Below, in pieces: positions 46,654 to 60,000 of a stretch of 64,000 nt of DNA. A program made the position numbers and the translations under genes. Origin of the DNA: Toxoplasma gondii ME49 (Eukaryota > Apicomplexa > Conoidasida > Eucoccidiorida > Sarcocystidae); assembly GCF_000006565.2 (NCBI RefSeq), contig NC_031475.1, forward strand, positions 2,588,190-2,652,189, given 5' to 3'. The notes under the pieces were generated by a model. It was not told the origin of the DNA and did not search any database. It saw nothing but the letters and a program-made list of their open reading frames with translations. Numbering within the stretch: the stretch's first letter is position 1; each line of letters opens with the position of its first letter.

Positions 46654-48933
46654 TGTCTCAAATTATCGTCTTGTTGGCGTTTAAAGTTGCGGCAAAAAGT
46701 CTTGGATCTCTGTTTGATCTCTGGTCCGCTATTCCAGAGTCTTCGGAGAGGGCGCGCTTGGTGTTGAAGCTGTTAATTTTTTGTCCAGGATCACAATATT
46801 TGTTCAACTAAAGCTTGCAACCTCTCGAGGGCGCCGACATACGCCAGACAAATTACTCAAAACTCAACCAAAAGCATTGCCTGATGACTATCTCTGTTAC
46901 AAACCGCCCTTCCTAGTGGCTCGAGAACAGAACCCTGACCTCGCGTGAGGAAAAAAGCGACATATTATTGCGACCGCGAAACACTCTAGCGGAAAACAAA
47001 ATCTCTGGGGAGTTGCCTCTGGCACACGGCTATTCAGACGATCTCCTGTGGCCGTCCCTACATGCTTAGGGAACCGTTCCTGGTCCATAGACGGAACGTG
47101 CCTTGTACAAAGCCGTTTGAATCGGCAGCTTCCGTACCAGCACCTGTCCGAACCAGATAGGCTCGCACGTATCCCGCGTGGCAGGCGGGGCTCCTGGCGT
47201 AACGGCAGTGCTCAAAACACGAGAGAACAAAACTCGCTCTGCGCCTTTCTTTAGCGATGTAATTACTCTGGTTCACATCAACATATTTTTCCTGAACTGT
47301 ATCCGCATTACCACGCAGAGGCTGGCATCGAAACAAAAAACCTATTGGACCGAGATTTTCTCTCCAGTAATGCACCGTGTACTGAGGTCCGCAAATTTCA
47401 GCTTTAGTTGTGCGCTAGCGGTTGCGCCGAATTGATTCACTTCCTAACGAACACTGCAGGCCAGACACGAGTTGACTGTACAGTCGATGAATGGATCAGT
47501 TGACACTTCTGTCTCTGGCATCCTGTTAGTCTGTCTCCTTGCATTGAAGCTAGTTTGTTACTAAGTGTGTAACGCGCGGTGCCTTCTCACTTCACCAAGG
47601 AGGCTACATTTCAACACCTCTCGGTTTCCATTCCGCACTCAGGACAAACCACATTCATTGGCCATGCAAGAGACTTCCGTGTGTTTGGTTTGATAAATTG
47701 ATTTATGAGAGATGCACTTCATACGAACACCCGCTGAACTCCCGTTGTTGTACACCTCTAGGCGTTATGCTTAGACGTGTACCGACATCCGCTAAGAGAC
47801 ATTTGAGGCGCCCTCTTAGAGTAATGTGCTTTTCATGCCGACATGCTCCCTCAGAAAAGCACAGCCAATATACATGGACTAGGAGGCACCCCACATGGTG
47901 GAGTTTAGAATTTGTGAGTGCCACCTCGTGGCCGAGTGCTCCTGCCGTTACCGACCCGAACTGCAGACCGCTGGGTGTCCACTCTGAGCAATGACTGGTA
48001 TACTAGTGGGAAGTCCCTTCTACCACCGGTGTTTTTTCCTGCCCGTGCCAATGTCAGATGCCGCTACTTTCCCCGGCAACCAGTATTGTTCTAGAAGGAT
48101 GCCGATGTGCCAGTTGCGTGATTCTTCTACAATACTAGTTGTATTTGTGTTCCGAATGTAAGATCTGCACCTGCGGTCGGGGGACTCAGTTCCTCCAGAT
48201 CCAAGGCGTACCACTACCAAGTACATTCCGAATTCCTGAAATACACAGGACCGTTCGTGGGTCTCAGAATAATAACTAAAGTGTTGTTTTACTGAAAACT
48301 GCGCAGCTGTGACGGAGTCGTTTCCATCTCAAGTCGATACTGCATTCGGTGGGTAGCAACCTGTCTCGCAACATTCATGCGGGTTGAACAGATACATCAA
48401 TACACTGCAACAGTATTGTTGACTTCTGGACTAAACAGTAAAAACACGCGAGGAGACTTCAGCACCGCAGAAGGATGGATGCTTCGGAACTGCAATCGGA
48501 TGTCCTCCATCGGGCTCATACTTCCATCGCATCGGTGAAAGGGAGCCCTTCGTCAAGATAAACGTTCAGCACACCAGTTTGCGCACACATCCCGCCAGAT
48601 CACAGACCTTACCATCTGAAATCACAACGTCCTTGATAGCAAAACACACCACTAAATGTCTTTTCAAAATATATATTGTTACATCACCACCTTATATTCG
48701 TTTGTTGCTCAAATAGGATCGTATCAGCGAACCGGCACCATTAGTCTTTGTTAACACCTTCAAGGGGTGAGTAGGCTACGTCCACAAATAAATGCGTTTT
48801 CCGAGGAACTGCGCTTCACTTATGTCTGCAGTACAAACAACGAATGCATGGGGCTTGGTGGACCGCTCAATAATTTATGAAAAGGTTAGTTCGTGAACAT
48901 CTTTGCCGTTTGCTCACATTGCATGTTTGACGT
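46654..48933. other. Intergenic, no gene seen
   Basis: This separates the Kazal gene promoter (immediately above 46653, minus strand) from the 3' end of the F-box gene. Open frames are short and unsupported. AT-rich stretches near 48660-48760 are consistent with 3' flanking DNA. Confidence 0.45.
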
Positions 48934-51900
48934 TCACAGCACATCTCGTTTAATCCATATGTACACGCGCAATTGACAAAGCGCTTCTTGTCCGACAGTC
49001 ACCACACCTGCCTGCGTCATCGAAGGAGAGTCGAGGCGCTTAGCCAAAGTAAATTCAGGATTGTTTGATACAAACTCCTTCAAGAACTGAGGTATCAACG
49101 TGTTCTCATCGAGGCCGAGCTCATCCTTCCACGAGAAAAAGCTGTAAACGCGATAATCAATTACACGCATTGTGTCTTTACAGATGCGTGTCACAATTTC
49201 GAAGTCTCGAGCCATCAGTGACACTGGATCGTCTACCGTGGCGTCTTCCCCCATGATCGGAAAAAGGTTTTTGATGCGTACGACCTGCGTTTGGCTTCTG
49301 TACTTCTCCGCAATTCGCGCTATCTCATCAGTGGACCATGTTGCATCATCCATCCAGTACAGGGGCAGGAGAAGCCCAACAACGTTCGGGAAATGACCGT
49401 CAAATTCACCCAAACGAACAACCTCCTTGCTCCCTTGGTGAGCCGTTCTATCCGAAGCCACCAACCGTTCGCCACCGGCGTCGCTGCTTCTGATACTGGC
49501 CCCGTCGGCAGGGCTGGAACTTTCGGAGCACTGGAGAAAGCGCCTGTCAGCCGATACAACCGGCGGGGGCTCCGCGTCCGTCTCACCAGACTCCTGATCT
49601 ACGGAGAAATCTGCTTTTGCCACGTCATGGACATCCTGAGCCCGACCGTCTGTGCGCGCGCATGGCGCGTCGCTCTGTATAAGATTTCCCTCTGACGGTG
49701 TCCTACATGCTTCGCCCGCTTCAGATCCGAGGCATCTCTCAGCGTTTGCGTCTACATGTTCTCCCCGGTCTGTCCAGAAGATGTAATCCAAATTGAGAAT
49801 GACGTGCCGGAAGGTGGAAACAATATCTAAAAAATCCTGAACATACTTCGTACCCCACTGCACCACGTGACGGACAGACACTGATGGAAGACCCCAGTCT
49901 TGCCCTACGGGATCCTCCATCTTGGTTGTTGGCAGTTCCAAACATTTAAAATATGTAGCCACGCAATATCGATGAAATGCATTGATTTGCAAATGCACTT
50001 TTGGATAGGTTGGATCACTCACTTCAATGTAAACGTCCTCGATGACGCCCAGAGCCAGCCACCGACCGAAATTCTCTTTTCCTCGTTCAGACAGGAAGAC
50101 TCCATCTAACGCTTCCCAGTTCCGCTCATCGTACCGACGACCTTCGAGTGCAAGATGCTCACTCTCGTCATCCCGTTCTAGCTCGGCGTTAGAGGTTGAG
50201 ACTTCACTGTTTGGTGCTCCCACGGCGGCCGCAGTCACTCCACTTCGATCAAAATCTTCTGTCCATGGGCTTGCTCGTGACCCTGTCGCCTGAGTCACTT
50301 GCGCGCGTTGCTCCCTTTTTCGAGCCATAAACGAATCAAGTCGGGACGCCCACCCAGGATGCGCAGTCGCTTGGACAACGGCCTCCAGGAGAGCATTCGT
50401 GCTGACGATGATCTCGCCCTCCACGTCCACAACTGCTTGGGGGAAGATATCCTCGAAAAAGCGAATGGCCTCGTCTGCTTCCTCGGCTACAAATGTGCCC
50501 ACAAAACCTGACAAAAGAACACGGCGAAGGCAGGGAAGCCTTTTCAGCATGCGCACGATACTCTCGCGGTCTTTCCCCTCATCCTCTCCCGCATCCGACA
50601 GGAATTCGTCATTGATTGAGCCACCTTCTTCCACCAAATCTTCGTCTTGTGGTTCGCAGTCACCGTCGCTAACTCGTAGTAGCGGGTCGTCGTCTGTTCC
50701 CCATTGGTCAGGGCATGTAGACCAATCTTTGGGGCAAGACGTCCAGTGGTCGTCACACAGAGCAGAAGCTCGTCGTCGCGCGTCTCCCCGGTCGCTGTCT
50801 GAGCTGCGCTGAAGAAAGCGTTCCTTCCAGATTTGCGTGAAGTCACACCAACTTCGCCAAAAGAAATACCAGAACTCGTCTGGTGGCCATATGAATCTCG
50901 CTCCGTGCACGTCTAGACTCCTCAGCTTGTGGAATCGCCGTTTTGGCTTCGAATTCTCGCGCACCAAAAACAACAAAAAGTCCTGCAACGGACTCATGTG
51001 CCACATGCCTATCGCAATGTGCTCCGCAGACGTCACGTTGTGTTTGACTAGAAACTGCCTGAACAAAGCTAAACCTATGGTGGTGAACTCGAGAAATCGG
51101 ATGTCTTTCAAGACAGGAAACGCTTCAGAAGGCGTTGTGGACTCCGAGGAGGCCCAACAGGACTCACGAGAAGAATCGCCGGTCTGCAAATCCCCGAGGA
51201 ACAGGTAAGTAAATGCACACGGCAGAGGTGGACAGACAGACCACCCGCCCCGGTTGCGCACTGCCAGAAAACGGAGTCGCGGAAAGGCGGGAAGCGGCAG
51301 AGCTTCGTGCTTTTTAGGAGCTCTCCACTGACACGAGCAAACTGGAGCCTCTTCTTGACGGTTCTCCTGATTCTCCGGGGCGACTGCGTCACTTTGCGGA
51401 ATCGACTCTCGTGGATTCGAAGTGTCTGCTGAGCACGCGGCGTCATCGTTTTTGTCTTCATCATGAACGGCCCCATCGCGTACCATGAGGTCCTTCCCCA
51501 GACGAGCTGAGAAAAACTCGACGAGCTGCAGAGTTTCCAGGTGAGGAGCCGCCACACACAGAAGCTGATGGTAGGTTCGCAGCCACGAACGCGTTACTGT
51601 GCGTAAATTCTTCGGGATGTGAAGAGTCAGGTGCAGCAAATGCGGCGGTGGGGGGGGTAAGTTCACCAGAACCCGAAGGTAGTTGAAATCTCGTCTGGAA
51701 GGGGCAACTGATGAAACCGGTATGCCCAGGGAAACCCGCGGGGACGCAGTCACGCTGTGGACCTCCGATGCCTCTGGCACAGCACTGCCTTGCGCTCTTT
51801 GGCTTCCTTCCTCGAAAAGCTGCTCACGCTTGCTGCGATTCTTCACGCTTTCCAGTTTCTCTTGTCCCCATTCGGCTGGAAAGACCAGCGATCGCGGCTC

Positions 51901-52038
51901 TCGTATAAGCCGCCGAAACGAGTCAACGGGGAAAAGACGACCATTGAGTGCTTTAGAGAGAAGCCGGAGCTTGGGCAGCTCATTGGAAAGAAGAAACGTG
52001 GCCAGGGTGGCCAAAGTAGCCTGGTCCAAAAATTCCAT
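48934..52038 (-). CDS. F-box / leucine-rich-repeat-like protein, 1034 aa, single exon
   Basis: Probably a substrate receptor of an SCF-type ubiquitin ligase. From the ATG at 52038 the protein opens with an F-box-like segment (residues 1-36: LATLATFLLSNELPKLRLLS core), matching the pattern of two helices followed by LRLVSK. Leucine-rich segments follow: HLTLHIPKNL, HLETLQLVEF, RLRFLAVRN, KLRSLDVHG, CLRRVLLSG, spaced irregularly by acidic or Ser-rich insertions, including a long Asp/Glu tract in the middle. No zinc finger, WD40 or membrane segment is seen. The frame is open beyond 52038 but lacks an earlier ATG. F-box assignment rests on pattern, not alignment, so the name could change; the coding status is secure from length and residue composition. 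Uncommon here: no intron in 3.1 kb. Confidence 0.72.
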   Translation of the reverse strand: MEFLDQATLATLATFLLSNELPKLRLLSKALNGRLFPVDSFRRLIREPRSLVFPAEWGQEKLESVKNRSKREQLFEEGSQRAQGSAVPEASEVHSVTASPRVSLGIPVSSVAPSRRDFNYLRVLVNLPPPPPHLLHLTLHIPKNLRTVTRSWLRTYHQLLCVAAPHLETLQLVEFFSARLGKDLMVRDGAVHDEDKNDDAACSADTSNPRESIPQSDAVAPENQENRQEEAPVCSCQWRAPKKHEALPLPAFPRLRFLAVRNRGGWSVCPPLPCAFTYLFLGDLQTGDSSRESCWASSESTTPSEAFPVLKDIRFLEFTTIGLALFRQFLVKHNVTSAEHIAIGMWHMSPLQDFLLFLVRENSKPKRRFHKLRSLDVHGARFIWPPDEFWYFFWRSWCDFTQIWKERFLQRSSDSDRGDARRRASALCDDHWTSCPKDWSTCPDQWGTDDDPLLRVSDGDCEPQDEDLVEEGGSINDEFLSDAGEDEGKDRESIVRMLKRLPCLRRVLLSGFVGTFVAEEADEAIRFFEDIFPQAVVDVEGEIIVSTNALLEAVVQATAHPGWASRLDSFMARKREQRAQVTQATGSRASPWTEDFDRSGVTAAAVGAPNSEVSTSNAELERDDESEHLALEGRRYDERNWEALDGVFLSERGKENFGRWLALGVIEDVYIEVSDPTYPKVHLQINAFHRYCVATYFKCLELPTTKMEDPVGQDWGLPSVSVRHVVQWGTKYVQDFLDIVSTFRHVILNLDYIFWTDRGEHVDANAERCLGSEAGEACRTPSEGNLIQSDAPCARTDGRAQDVHDVAKADFSVDQESGETDAEPPPVVSADRRFLQCSESSSPADGASIRSSDAGGERLVASDRTAHQGSKEVVRLGEFDGHFPNVVGLLLPLYWMDDATWSTDEIARIAEKYRSQTQVVRIKNLFPIMGEDATVDDPVSLMARDFEIVTRICKDTMRVIDYRVYSFFSWKDELGLDENTLIPQFLKEFVSNNPEFTLAKRLDSPSMTQAGVVTVGQEALCQLRVYIWIKRDVL

Positions 52039-53386
52039 CTCAGCCGGAATGACACAAATCCACGGCTGAGCCCTGAGATGTCGATTCCGCAAGAGTCGTC
52101 CAGTCCCACACGAGGAGAATTATTTCATCGCACAAGTTACTGCCAGAACGCTGAAAGAGGGAATGTCTCAGTCCATTGGAGACGGACTGCAGAGCGCCCG
52201 CCAAGGAGACCTTGCGTGGTACATCTGCCGCTCTTGACGACAACAAATGAAACACAACAACTAAACTACTGAGAAGAACTGTACCCGAAGGCATCCAGTC
52301 ATCCTTCGTACGGCAGGTTGAGGAATCCTTTTTGTCATCACGGCGTGGCGAGACGAGGCAACGAAGCAAAGCTTATCCGTAGCGTCGCAAACAGAACGTG
52401 TGTTGGGAAGCGCCCCCCTCCACCCTGTAGCTCTTCGGACGCGTTGTTTCACGACCTTGAGAAGTTAGTGCCAGCAGCGAGGACATGTTGCCATTTTGCT
52501 AGTTCTCAAGAACGTTTCTTCTAAAACTCCAAAAGGCTCCAGGAAGAAGAGAGCTCCTGTCATTGTAGTTGTTAAGTCTCAGCCCGACTCCTCGATATAT
52601 GTGGCTACCCCCCTCCGTCTGAGCTCACTCTGCGTTTTCGGGAGCATCACCTGCCAAGTCTCCGCTGAAACGAGTTTTTCACATGCTTGACCTTATTTTC
52701 TTTCCAGAGAGCTCAGTGCCTTCGTCGTAACCGAATTTCGCCTTCTTTTTCGCGGCTTTTACGCTCATGTAGATCCATCCAAAGAACCAGTGTGCCGTCT
52801 CGCTTGTCCCGCGCATGCGTCTGGGTCACTTTTCTCCGGATCCCATTTCCGGGTTCAATTACAGAGAGGATTTATTAGAGACAGATGAACTCTACAGAGG
52901 AACTACAGGCTCAAATTTGCACTGGACAGCAAGCCTGTGATGCAGCTTCCTTCGGCTCTTCCCATTGGAAAGTTGGTGTCTTGCTGCGAGTGCTTCGTAT
53001 CTTCTGGCGTGCTTCACATTTGGAACCGGGGCAGGAAGCATGGATGACCATTCTCCTTCTTATCAAGGGTTCGAACTGCCGGTCCTGAGAAGGAGGAAAT
53101 ATTCCTTTATAGTGTTTCAGCGCCACAAAGCGCGATTTGCAACGCCTGTTCCCCTAGCCCGTTTGGAGCACAGCGCAGCGAGTCTCCAGCTAGCAGGGTC
53201 GTGTCCTAACCGCGGACCTTGCGCCGCATGTCTTCTTTCCGCATCTACTTATTTGTACACAAACACATGTAACAACTGTTTCAGCCATTAATGAAACACT
53301 CAGATATCAAGGTTGTCCAGCGAAAGCTGCCTCAGTGTACATTGGCATTTGTTGATGAATCCGTAAGCAACCCGTGGGCCATCCCC

Positions 53387-53410
53387 TATATATATATATA
53401 TATATATATA
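53387..53410. repeat. (TA)12 microsatellite
   Basis: Uninterrupted TA dinucleotides, 24 bases, followed by a degenerate AT-rich tail to about 53455. Likely length-polymorphic between strains. Confidence 0.95.
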
Positions 53411-53796
53411 CATTTATAGATATACATATATGATATACAAATATAATACAATGTATATACACATAACACTGTATTTATGTCAGAACCTGACTATTCATAC
53501 GTATGCCTGATACGTAAAAGTTGTTTGTTCGTTCTACAGTGCTAGTGTGCACATGAAGAGCTGTTTTTTAAAATGCGTTTTCGCACCTTTTCTTCTGACG
53601 CGGCACCGTTGAACCGGGATGTTTCCTCCTCTGAGGTCATTGAGTATGTGTAAGCGTACCCAGGTGCGCTCGCGTCACGAGATTTTGTGTAGCGCCTTGT
53701 CTCGTTTTCTCCTTTAAATTTCATCCTTCTCTTGCCTTCCCTCAGTCTTCAAAGCAGATCTACTCTCCATCTGGCCGTGACAGTGCACGTCTCGCC

Positions 53797-53820
53797 ATAT
53801 ATATATATATATATATATAT
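53797..53820. repeat. (AT)12 microsatellite
   Basis: Uninterrupted AT dinucleotides, 24 bases, about 200 bases before the Sac gene start, so inside its probable 5' UTR or promoter. Confidence 0.95.
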
Positions 53821-54023
53821 GCCTCCTTTTTTCGTGGCTCCATCGAGTCCACCAAGGGTAGGGTGTCACAGTCTTGATCTGACTCTCCCTTCTTCCTTCA
53901 ATGTTACGGACGCTCTTTCCTCCACAGTCTCGTCTTCAGACCTCGAGCTCGTCTGACGTCCGTAAACGGGGTTACGCATTTTACTGTCTTCGCTGAGGGA
54001 GACGTTTATCGCTTTATCTCTTC

Positions 54024-57000
54024 ATGAGTCCAACCATGCAGCCCTGGGAGAAGATCGAGAGTTACACAGTGTACAATTTTCCGCAGTTTGTGTTGTTCCT
54101 CGGAGCGTTTGCGTGCCCCTTCCCTGAGGGGAGATGTCGGAGGCGAAGCGCCTTCTCGTGTGCCCGCGGAAACAACGAATTCTTCGGACGTCTCGATGGA
54201 GCCTCACCTGTCCGGGACTGCCCCTGCGTCGGGCGCATTGCGCTTATTCGGAAGCAAATGATTTCTGACGATGACGTTGTTCGCCTTGGCAATCGACGCA
54301 GGCGTCAAAGAGAAGCTGAAGCATCAGCGAGGAACAATGCTGCTGGCGCCGTATGCGCAGGTGAAATACCGCACGCGACGGGGGAGACAACTGAGAAAAA
54401 GGAAGACGCCCCTCTTCTCGCGGACGCTGCACACACTTGTGGCGCGAATGCGTGCGACCCAAGTGTCTCTGCGCCTGTCTTAGGCGGGTCGCGGGAAACG
54501 GGTGTCTCTTTTTTCGCTTCTCTTGGCGCCAATATCAGGGCCGGCAACACTGCTTCATCTCTGCCTTCTGCGGCGACTGCCGCTTCACCAGGCTCGGCGG
54601 GCGCTCCCCCCGCCGTCTGGCCTTTGTCCCCTCCGCGCATCCATCAACGCTGTGTGGGGTCTTGGGCCTGTCTGCTCGAACTGAGAGAGGAACTCCACCG
54701 GCTAGCTGAGCATGCTCAGAGACGCCGGGCACAGTGGCGCCGCGCCCACAACCATATTTACCGGCCCTTGCTTCTCCCGGAGTTTGCGCCTCCGCGTGTC
54801 TGGGCGGTTCTGCATGCGCTCGCTGCCACGGTCGTGAGCACTCGAGACAGAGGAAGCGAACGCCGATCCAATGTTCTGGCTAGTCAAGAACCCAGACGAC
54901 ACCCTGGCCCACGAAGTCAAGGGTCAATGCGCCGGTGCGGTGAGGTGCCTGCGACGGGCCTGCAGCTTCAAGACTCGTTAGTTGGGAGCCAAGGCACCTG
55001 CCGTTTCCCCGGCGCGGCAGGGGTCACTAACGCCTCCGCAGAGGCCTCGAGTACGAAGGGTGGCAGCACAACGCAGTGGGGAGGGACCTTCGAACAAGAT
55101 ACAGAAGACAAGCGAGAAGGCGACGGAAGTTTACTCGTTTGCGGACTCCTCGGTGCCATTCGATTTCTGTTTGGCTTCTACCTCGTTCTCGCCACAGAGA
55201 GTGAGGAGACCGCTGCGTTGGGGGCTGTCGACTCCATCGTTCCGAGGGCCGTGGGTTTTGGAAAGACAAGTGAGAGAGAAAAGGCGGAGGCAGCCGACAG
55301 GGGAACGAGGCGACGTGGATTTCGAGACAGGGTAGATACCCAGTCCAGTGCATGCCTGTTCCTGGAAAGCGAGAACCGCATGCAGACAGCAGACGGGCCA
55401 CGCCGCGGTGTCCACAGCGTCTTCACTCTGCGCCATGTTGACCTTCTCCCGCTCTTCTTCTTCGAGTCGTCGCAGGAGGGTTCGTTCTCTGCGTTTTGTG
55501 ACTTGATCGAAGAGCGAGAACCCCCGTCTTCGCTTGGCAGCCTAGACTTCTCTTCCCCTGGGTCCTCCACCAACGAAGAAACCGCAACAGTTTTTCGATG
55601 GCTTGCAGACCTGTCGCAAAAGAAAGCCCCCCTTGCTCCGAGCTCACAGAGGTCTTTTTCCTTTTCGTTTCCTCTGGGGAGAAACTCGTTCGACTCCGAG
55701 GGCAGGGGGCCCGCGTCTCGAGCTTCGTCTGGAGAGTTCGACCCCAGCGACGCTGCATGCGCGCTCTCCCTCTTTCGTCTTGCAGTCATGCCGCCCTCGG
55801 CGTGCCTCTGGCCTTTCTCAGGCTTGGCGGACCATGCCAGTAGCGCAGAGCTCCTGACGGCTGAACGCAGATATCAAGAACTCTTTCTTCAGGTCTTTCT
55901 ACAGCCGCCGCTCTCCTTCTTCTTCGCTCACACGCTGGACCTGACCCAGTCGCTGCAAGCCCAGGGGCTGGGTCACGCGTCGCGAGACTCGAGGTTGCCA
56001 GGAGAGTTTGAAGAGGCGACGGAGCGGAGCAGGAGCGTTCCGAAGGAAGACCTCGAGAACTTGAGCTTCCGAGACACACGAGGGAGGAGAGGACAGCCCA
56101 GACGAGCAGGCACACATCTGGAGCTGCTGAACGGGAAGAAACTCGATGCTGTTTTCAATCTCTTTCTCCTCGAACCCTTCGCTGTCCCTGCTGCCCCTCT
56201 TGCTGCGGACGCTCCGCCACTTTCGCATCAGGCCTCTCGCGCCGCTGAGGCACCGGAGGAACCTCGAAACACAAGCGTGGATGAAACAGTTCTCGAGAAA
56301 ACGACTTCGGAGCCTCGGATATTCAAAGGTATATGCCCAGGTGGCAGTCCTCGAGTGATAGCGGATGAAACAAATACAAAGAAACAAGTGGCCGAAAACG
56401 TCGTGCACTCGCCTGGAGTGCTTGAAAACCGAGGAAATCCAAACGCATGCGAAACCCCACAAACGCCTCGCGTCGGCCCCTCGCCACGGCGGGGGCCCAG
56501 CGGAGGTGAGGACGAGCGCCAGGCCGTCTGCCAGGTGTCTCCCGACATGTCGCCTTGGTTGCTTCTTCTACAGCAAGGCTGCGTCGTGCAGAAGTTCTTT
56601 TCAGCGAAGCGTCGGCGTTTGAGACGGCGGACGCGGCCTCGACATCGACGTGAACAACAGATGGCGTCTTCGGAGACGCTTGCATCACGGCCGTCTCCGC
56701 AGCCTCCCTCTCCACTGTCTCCTCCCGTGCCAGTGGCTTCTGCGGCTTCCCCAGCGGTAAGCGCGGCGGTGCCCTCGTTGGAGACACGCGCCGTGTCTCT
56801 CCTCGCCGATGAGAGGAGCGACAGTCTCTCGTGTGAGCCGCGGGCCGAGACGACAGATACGGGGGCGCAAGAGCAAGATGATGGATATGAGAATAGGGAG
56901 AAACACGAGACAGCCACTTTGTTTTCCGTCGTTATCATCGCTCGAAGGTCGAGACTGGCGGCCGGCGCGAGGTGGTACAGAAGAGGCCTCGCTGTCCCCA

Positions 57001-60000
57001 AGCAGGCTGGATTGCCTCGGAAGGAAGGTCCCTCAGAGGCGACAGAAACCAACACCGAGGTTCCTTCTTCCAGGGTTTGTGTTGAAGACACGCTATGTAC
57101 GCTTCGGCTCCTCGACACCGTCAGAGACAGCGCTGTCGCAGCGAACCAAGTCGAGTGCGAGCAGATTCTTTGGCGCGTGTCTCGAGCTCGAGAAAGGAAG
57201 AAGGAAGGCCGAGACGGCTGCGCGAACCTGGAGTCTGAGCAACGCATCTGCACTTTCCCAGGGCGCGGGGGCGACATACAGTCCCATAGAAAGCAGGTCT
57301 CCACCTCTCCGCCGTCCTCTGTTCCGGCGCTTGTATCGCTTGTCCAGGGTGCATCAGAGGCTTCATGTTCGCCTTCGTCTTCCTCGTCTTCTCCTCCCTT
57401 CTCTTCTTCGTTTTCTCATTTGCGTTTCTCGGGAGATGTTGCCTCTATCGTGCAGCTGCGCGGGTCTGTGCCGGTGTTTTGGGGCCACTTGCCTTCTCAG
57501 GCGTCTCTTTTACCCACGTTCTTGCAAAACATCAGTCCGCCGCTACGCCTCTCGTCCCCCGCGCTTGATCCGCTGTACGTACACTCGAAGGATCACTTCG
57601 ACGCCTTGCACCGCGCGTACGGCTGTCCGATTTTGTGCCTGGACCTCGTGCGGCAGCAACCCCTGGGCCACATGGAGATGAAGCTCGCGAGTGACTATCG
57701 AGCTGCTCTCGAGGCAGTGAACAGAATGCAGCGAGAGGAAGCGCATGCAGTGTTGCTGCGATTGCAGCGTGTGCTCCCGATTCCGGAACGCAACAAGATT
57801 TGGGAGGAGGTGTGCCAACCATCACAGATCGAAAACATCCTTATTGCCGCGCCTTGCTACGGGGAAGAGACGCAGCGAGGAGAACAAACGCGTTTTGAAG
57901 TGAAGGTGGCAGAGACAAACACGGAGGAAGCAAGCGAACAGAGAGACAAGACGAGGAATCTAGAGGCCTTGCCTGGGTGGACCCGGCGGTGGGTCTCGTG
58001 GAAGTCGCAGAGCGAAGGTGAGAAACATTGCGAAAAGACTTACGCGTACACGGAGCCCCGCGGACCGAGATGCTACACACGAGACGGCGTCTGTTTCAGG
58101 TGTATGTACAGCCGCATGGGCAATAGGTGCACGGAGGCCTTTTTCGGGGTTCCCTCCTCGGGTCTTGACGCCCACCCCTTCGCATCGATGAACGCCGGTT
58201 CTTCGTTTCCTTCGGTCTCCGCCTCGCCGGAGCTTCCTGCGTTTCACGCGCTCGTCTCGTCTCCCTCAAACGCCTCTGCAGACGCAGCCTCAGCTTCACG
58301 TATTTCTGGTTATTTGTTCTGTTCGTCGAAACGCGAGAGGTGGCCAAGTACTCGAGACGGCGACAAATGCCAGCGTGGCGAGAGCGGTCAAGAAGGCGGG
58401 GAGCCTCGTGGAGCGGCGCTGATGCAGAGGACAACGTGTGTAGAAGCACTTCACCAGGTGTTTCAGAGTTTGAGTCTGCACCAAAGAGAGACTTGTTTCT
58501 GTGAAGTGGCGTATGAGGCGTTCGACTGGCAGGACGCGGACAAGCGCCTCGGCTTCGATCAGGCACTCCATCGGCTTTTTGCCTTGGTCGCCACGTCCCT
58601 TGAGTTCACAGGCTCTTTCGTGTGTGTCGCTTACAAGAAACGAAAACCAGAGTTGGCCTGCATGCACCCGGGGGGAGCTCGGGGCGTCACGGGCCAGCTG
58701 AGAAAGGCGGAAAGCAGCGCAGGAGGCTGTGAAGAGGAAGAGAGACCAGAGACGAGCACTGAGGACAAAGAACGTCGAGGCGCGGAGGAAAGACGTCACT
58801 GGCAGCAACAGAGGGAACACGCGGAGGCGAGCCAAGCAGAAGCAGAGCCGTCAGGGTTCGTGACTCAATTCCAACATGGAGTTATTCGCATCAACTGCGT
58901 CGACTGCCTCGACCGCACCAACCTGGCCATGCTCGGCCTCGGTGTCGCCGCGCTGTACCGGCATCTGACGACGCTGCTTCGATCGTCGCGGCTTCACGAC
59001 GGCGCCTGGGACTTCTGCGAGCGAGCAATATGTCTGAAAGCTGCAGGTAATCCGATTCGCGCGCCGGCCGTCTGGTGGCTTGACGAACTCCACAAGAAGA
59101 GGGGAAACCACGCCGAATGGAACGAGGAAAGCGACCGACAGAAAGGGGACAACGTGCCGATAGTCTCGCGCCCTACCCTTCCTTCTTCTTCGTCCTCTCC
59201 GTCAACCTCTTCTTCGTCTTTTTCGTCTTCCTCTTCTGTTTGCTCGTCTTCTACGTCGTCCTCATCTGCGTCGTCTGCGGTTGCCATTTCGCGCGATAAA
59301 ACGAGAGAGGGGTTCGGGACCCTGGAAGGCAGTCCAAGGTGCCAAAGAGTCCTCTCGTCTTCGAGTTCTTTGTTTTCCCACTCTTCCTCTGCATTCAGTC
59401 GCTCCGCGTCGAGCAGCTCTGACGAGGCGGCTGAGCCCTCAGTGGTTGAGAAAAACGATGTCGCGACCCGACAGAGAGAATCTGCTTCAGATCACGCCAC
59501 CCCTGATCCGTCTGCTCTTGATTCAGGCCGACTGGCGTCCTCTCGTCCGCGTTTGTCTCCGTCTTTGTCGTCTTCTTCTCTGCATTGGACTACCTCAGCT
59601 TGTTGCTGGACACCTTACCACACAAAGCAATCAAAGCAAGAGGACTCCTCAACCTTCTCGTCTTCCTCTTCATGCACTGCTTCTTCTTCCTCCGTTTTTT
59701 CCACGCGTATTCCTCCTCGTTCTTCCCCTTACTCTCCCGTTTCTGCTTCCTCTCCCCGTGCTTCTTATCCTTCTTCTTCTGCGTCTTCTTCCTCATCGTC
59801 TTCCTCTTCTTTGCCTCTTTCTTCTCGCGCGAGCTGCGCGGCGTGCGAGTCCGTAGCTTTTCCGCCTTTGTTGAGGAAAACGTTTCGGGGGAACTCTGCA
59901 CCATTCGCGTCTCCACCACCGTTCCTACATCTACTGCCCACGCGACTTCTTCAGCTGCTTGGGGAGGCCTGGCGGGAGGTGGGCGATGCCCTCGCCCTTC

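Larger units (their letters stand above)
52039..54023. other. Divergent promoter region with TA tracts
   Basis: About 2 kb separates the minus-strand F-box gene from the plus-strand Sac-domain gene. Open frames on both strands are short and unsupported. Two (TA)12 tracts lie inside at 53387-53410 and 53797-53820. The region must carry both promoters. Confidence 0.5.

Noticed and set aside
56228..57304. 358-codon minus-strand frame
   Set aside because: It lies inside the Sac-gene exon, shows no domain and reflects the biased composition of that exon.
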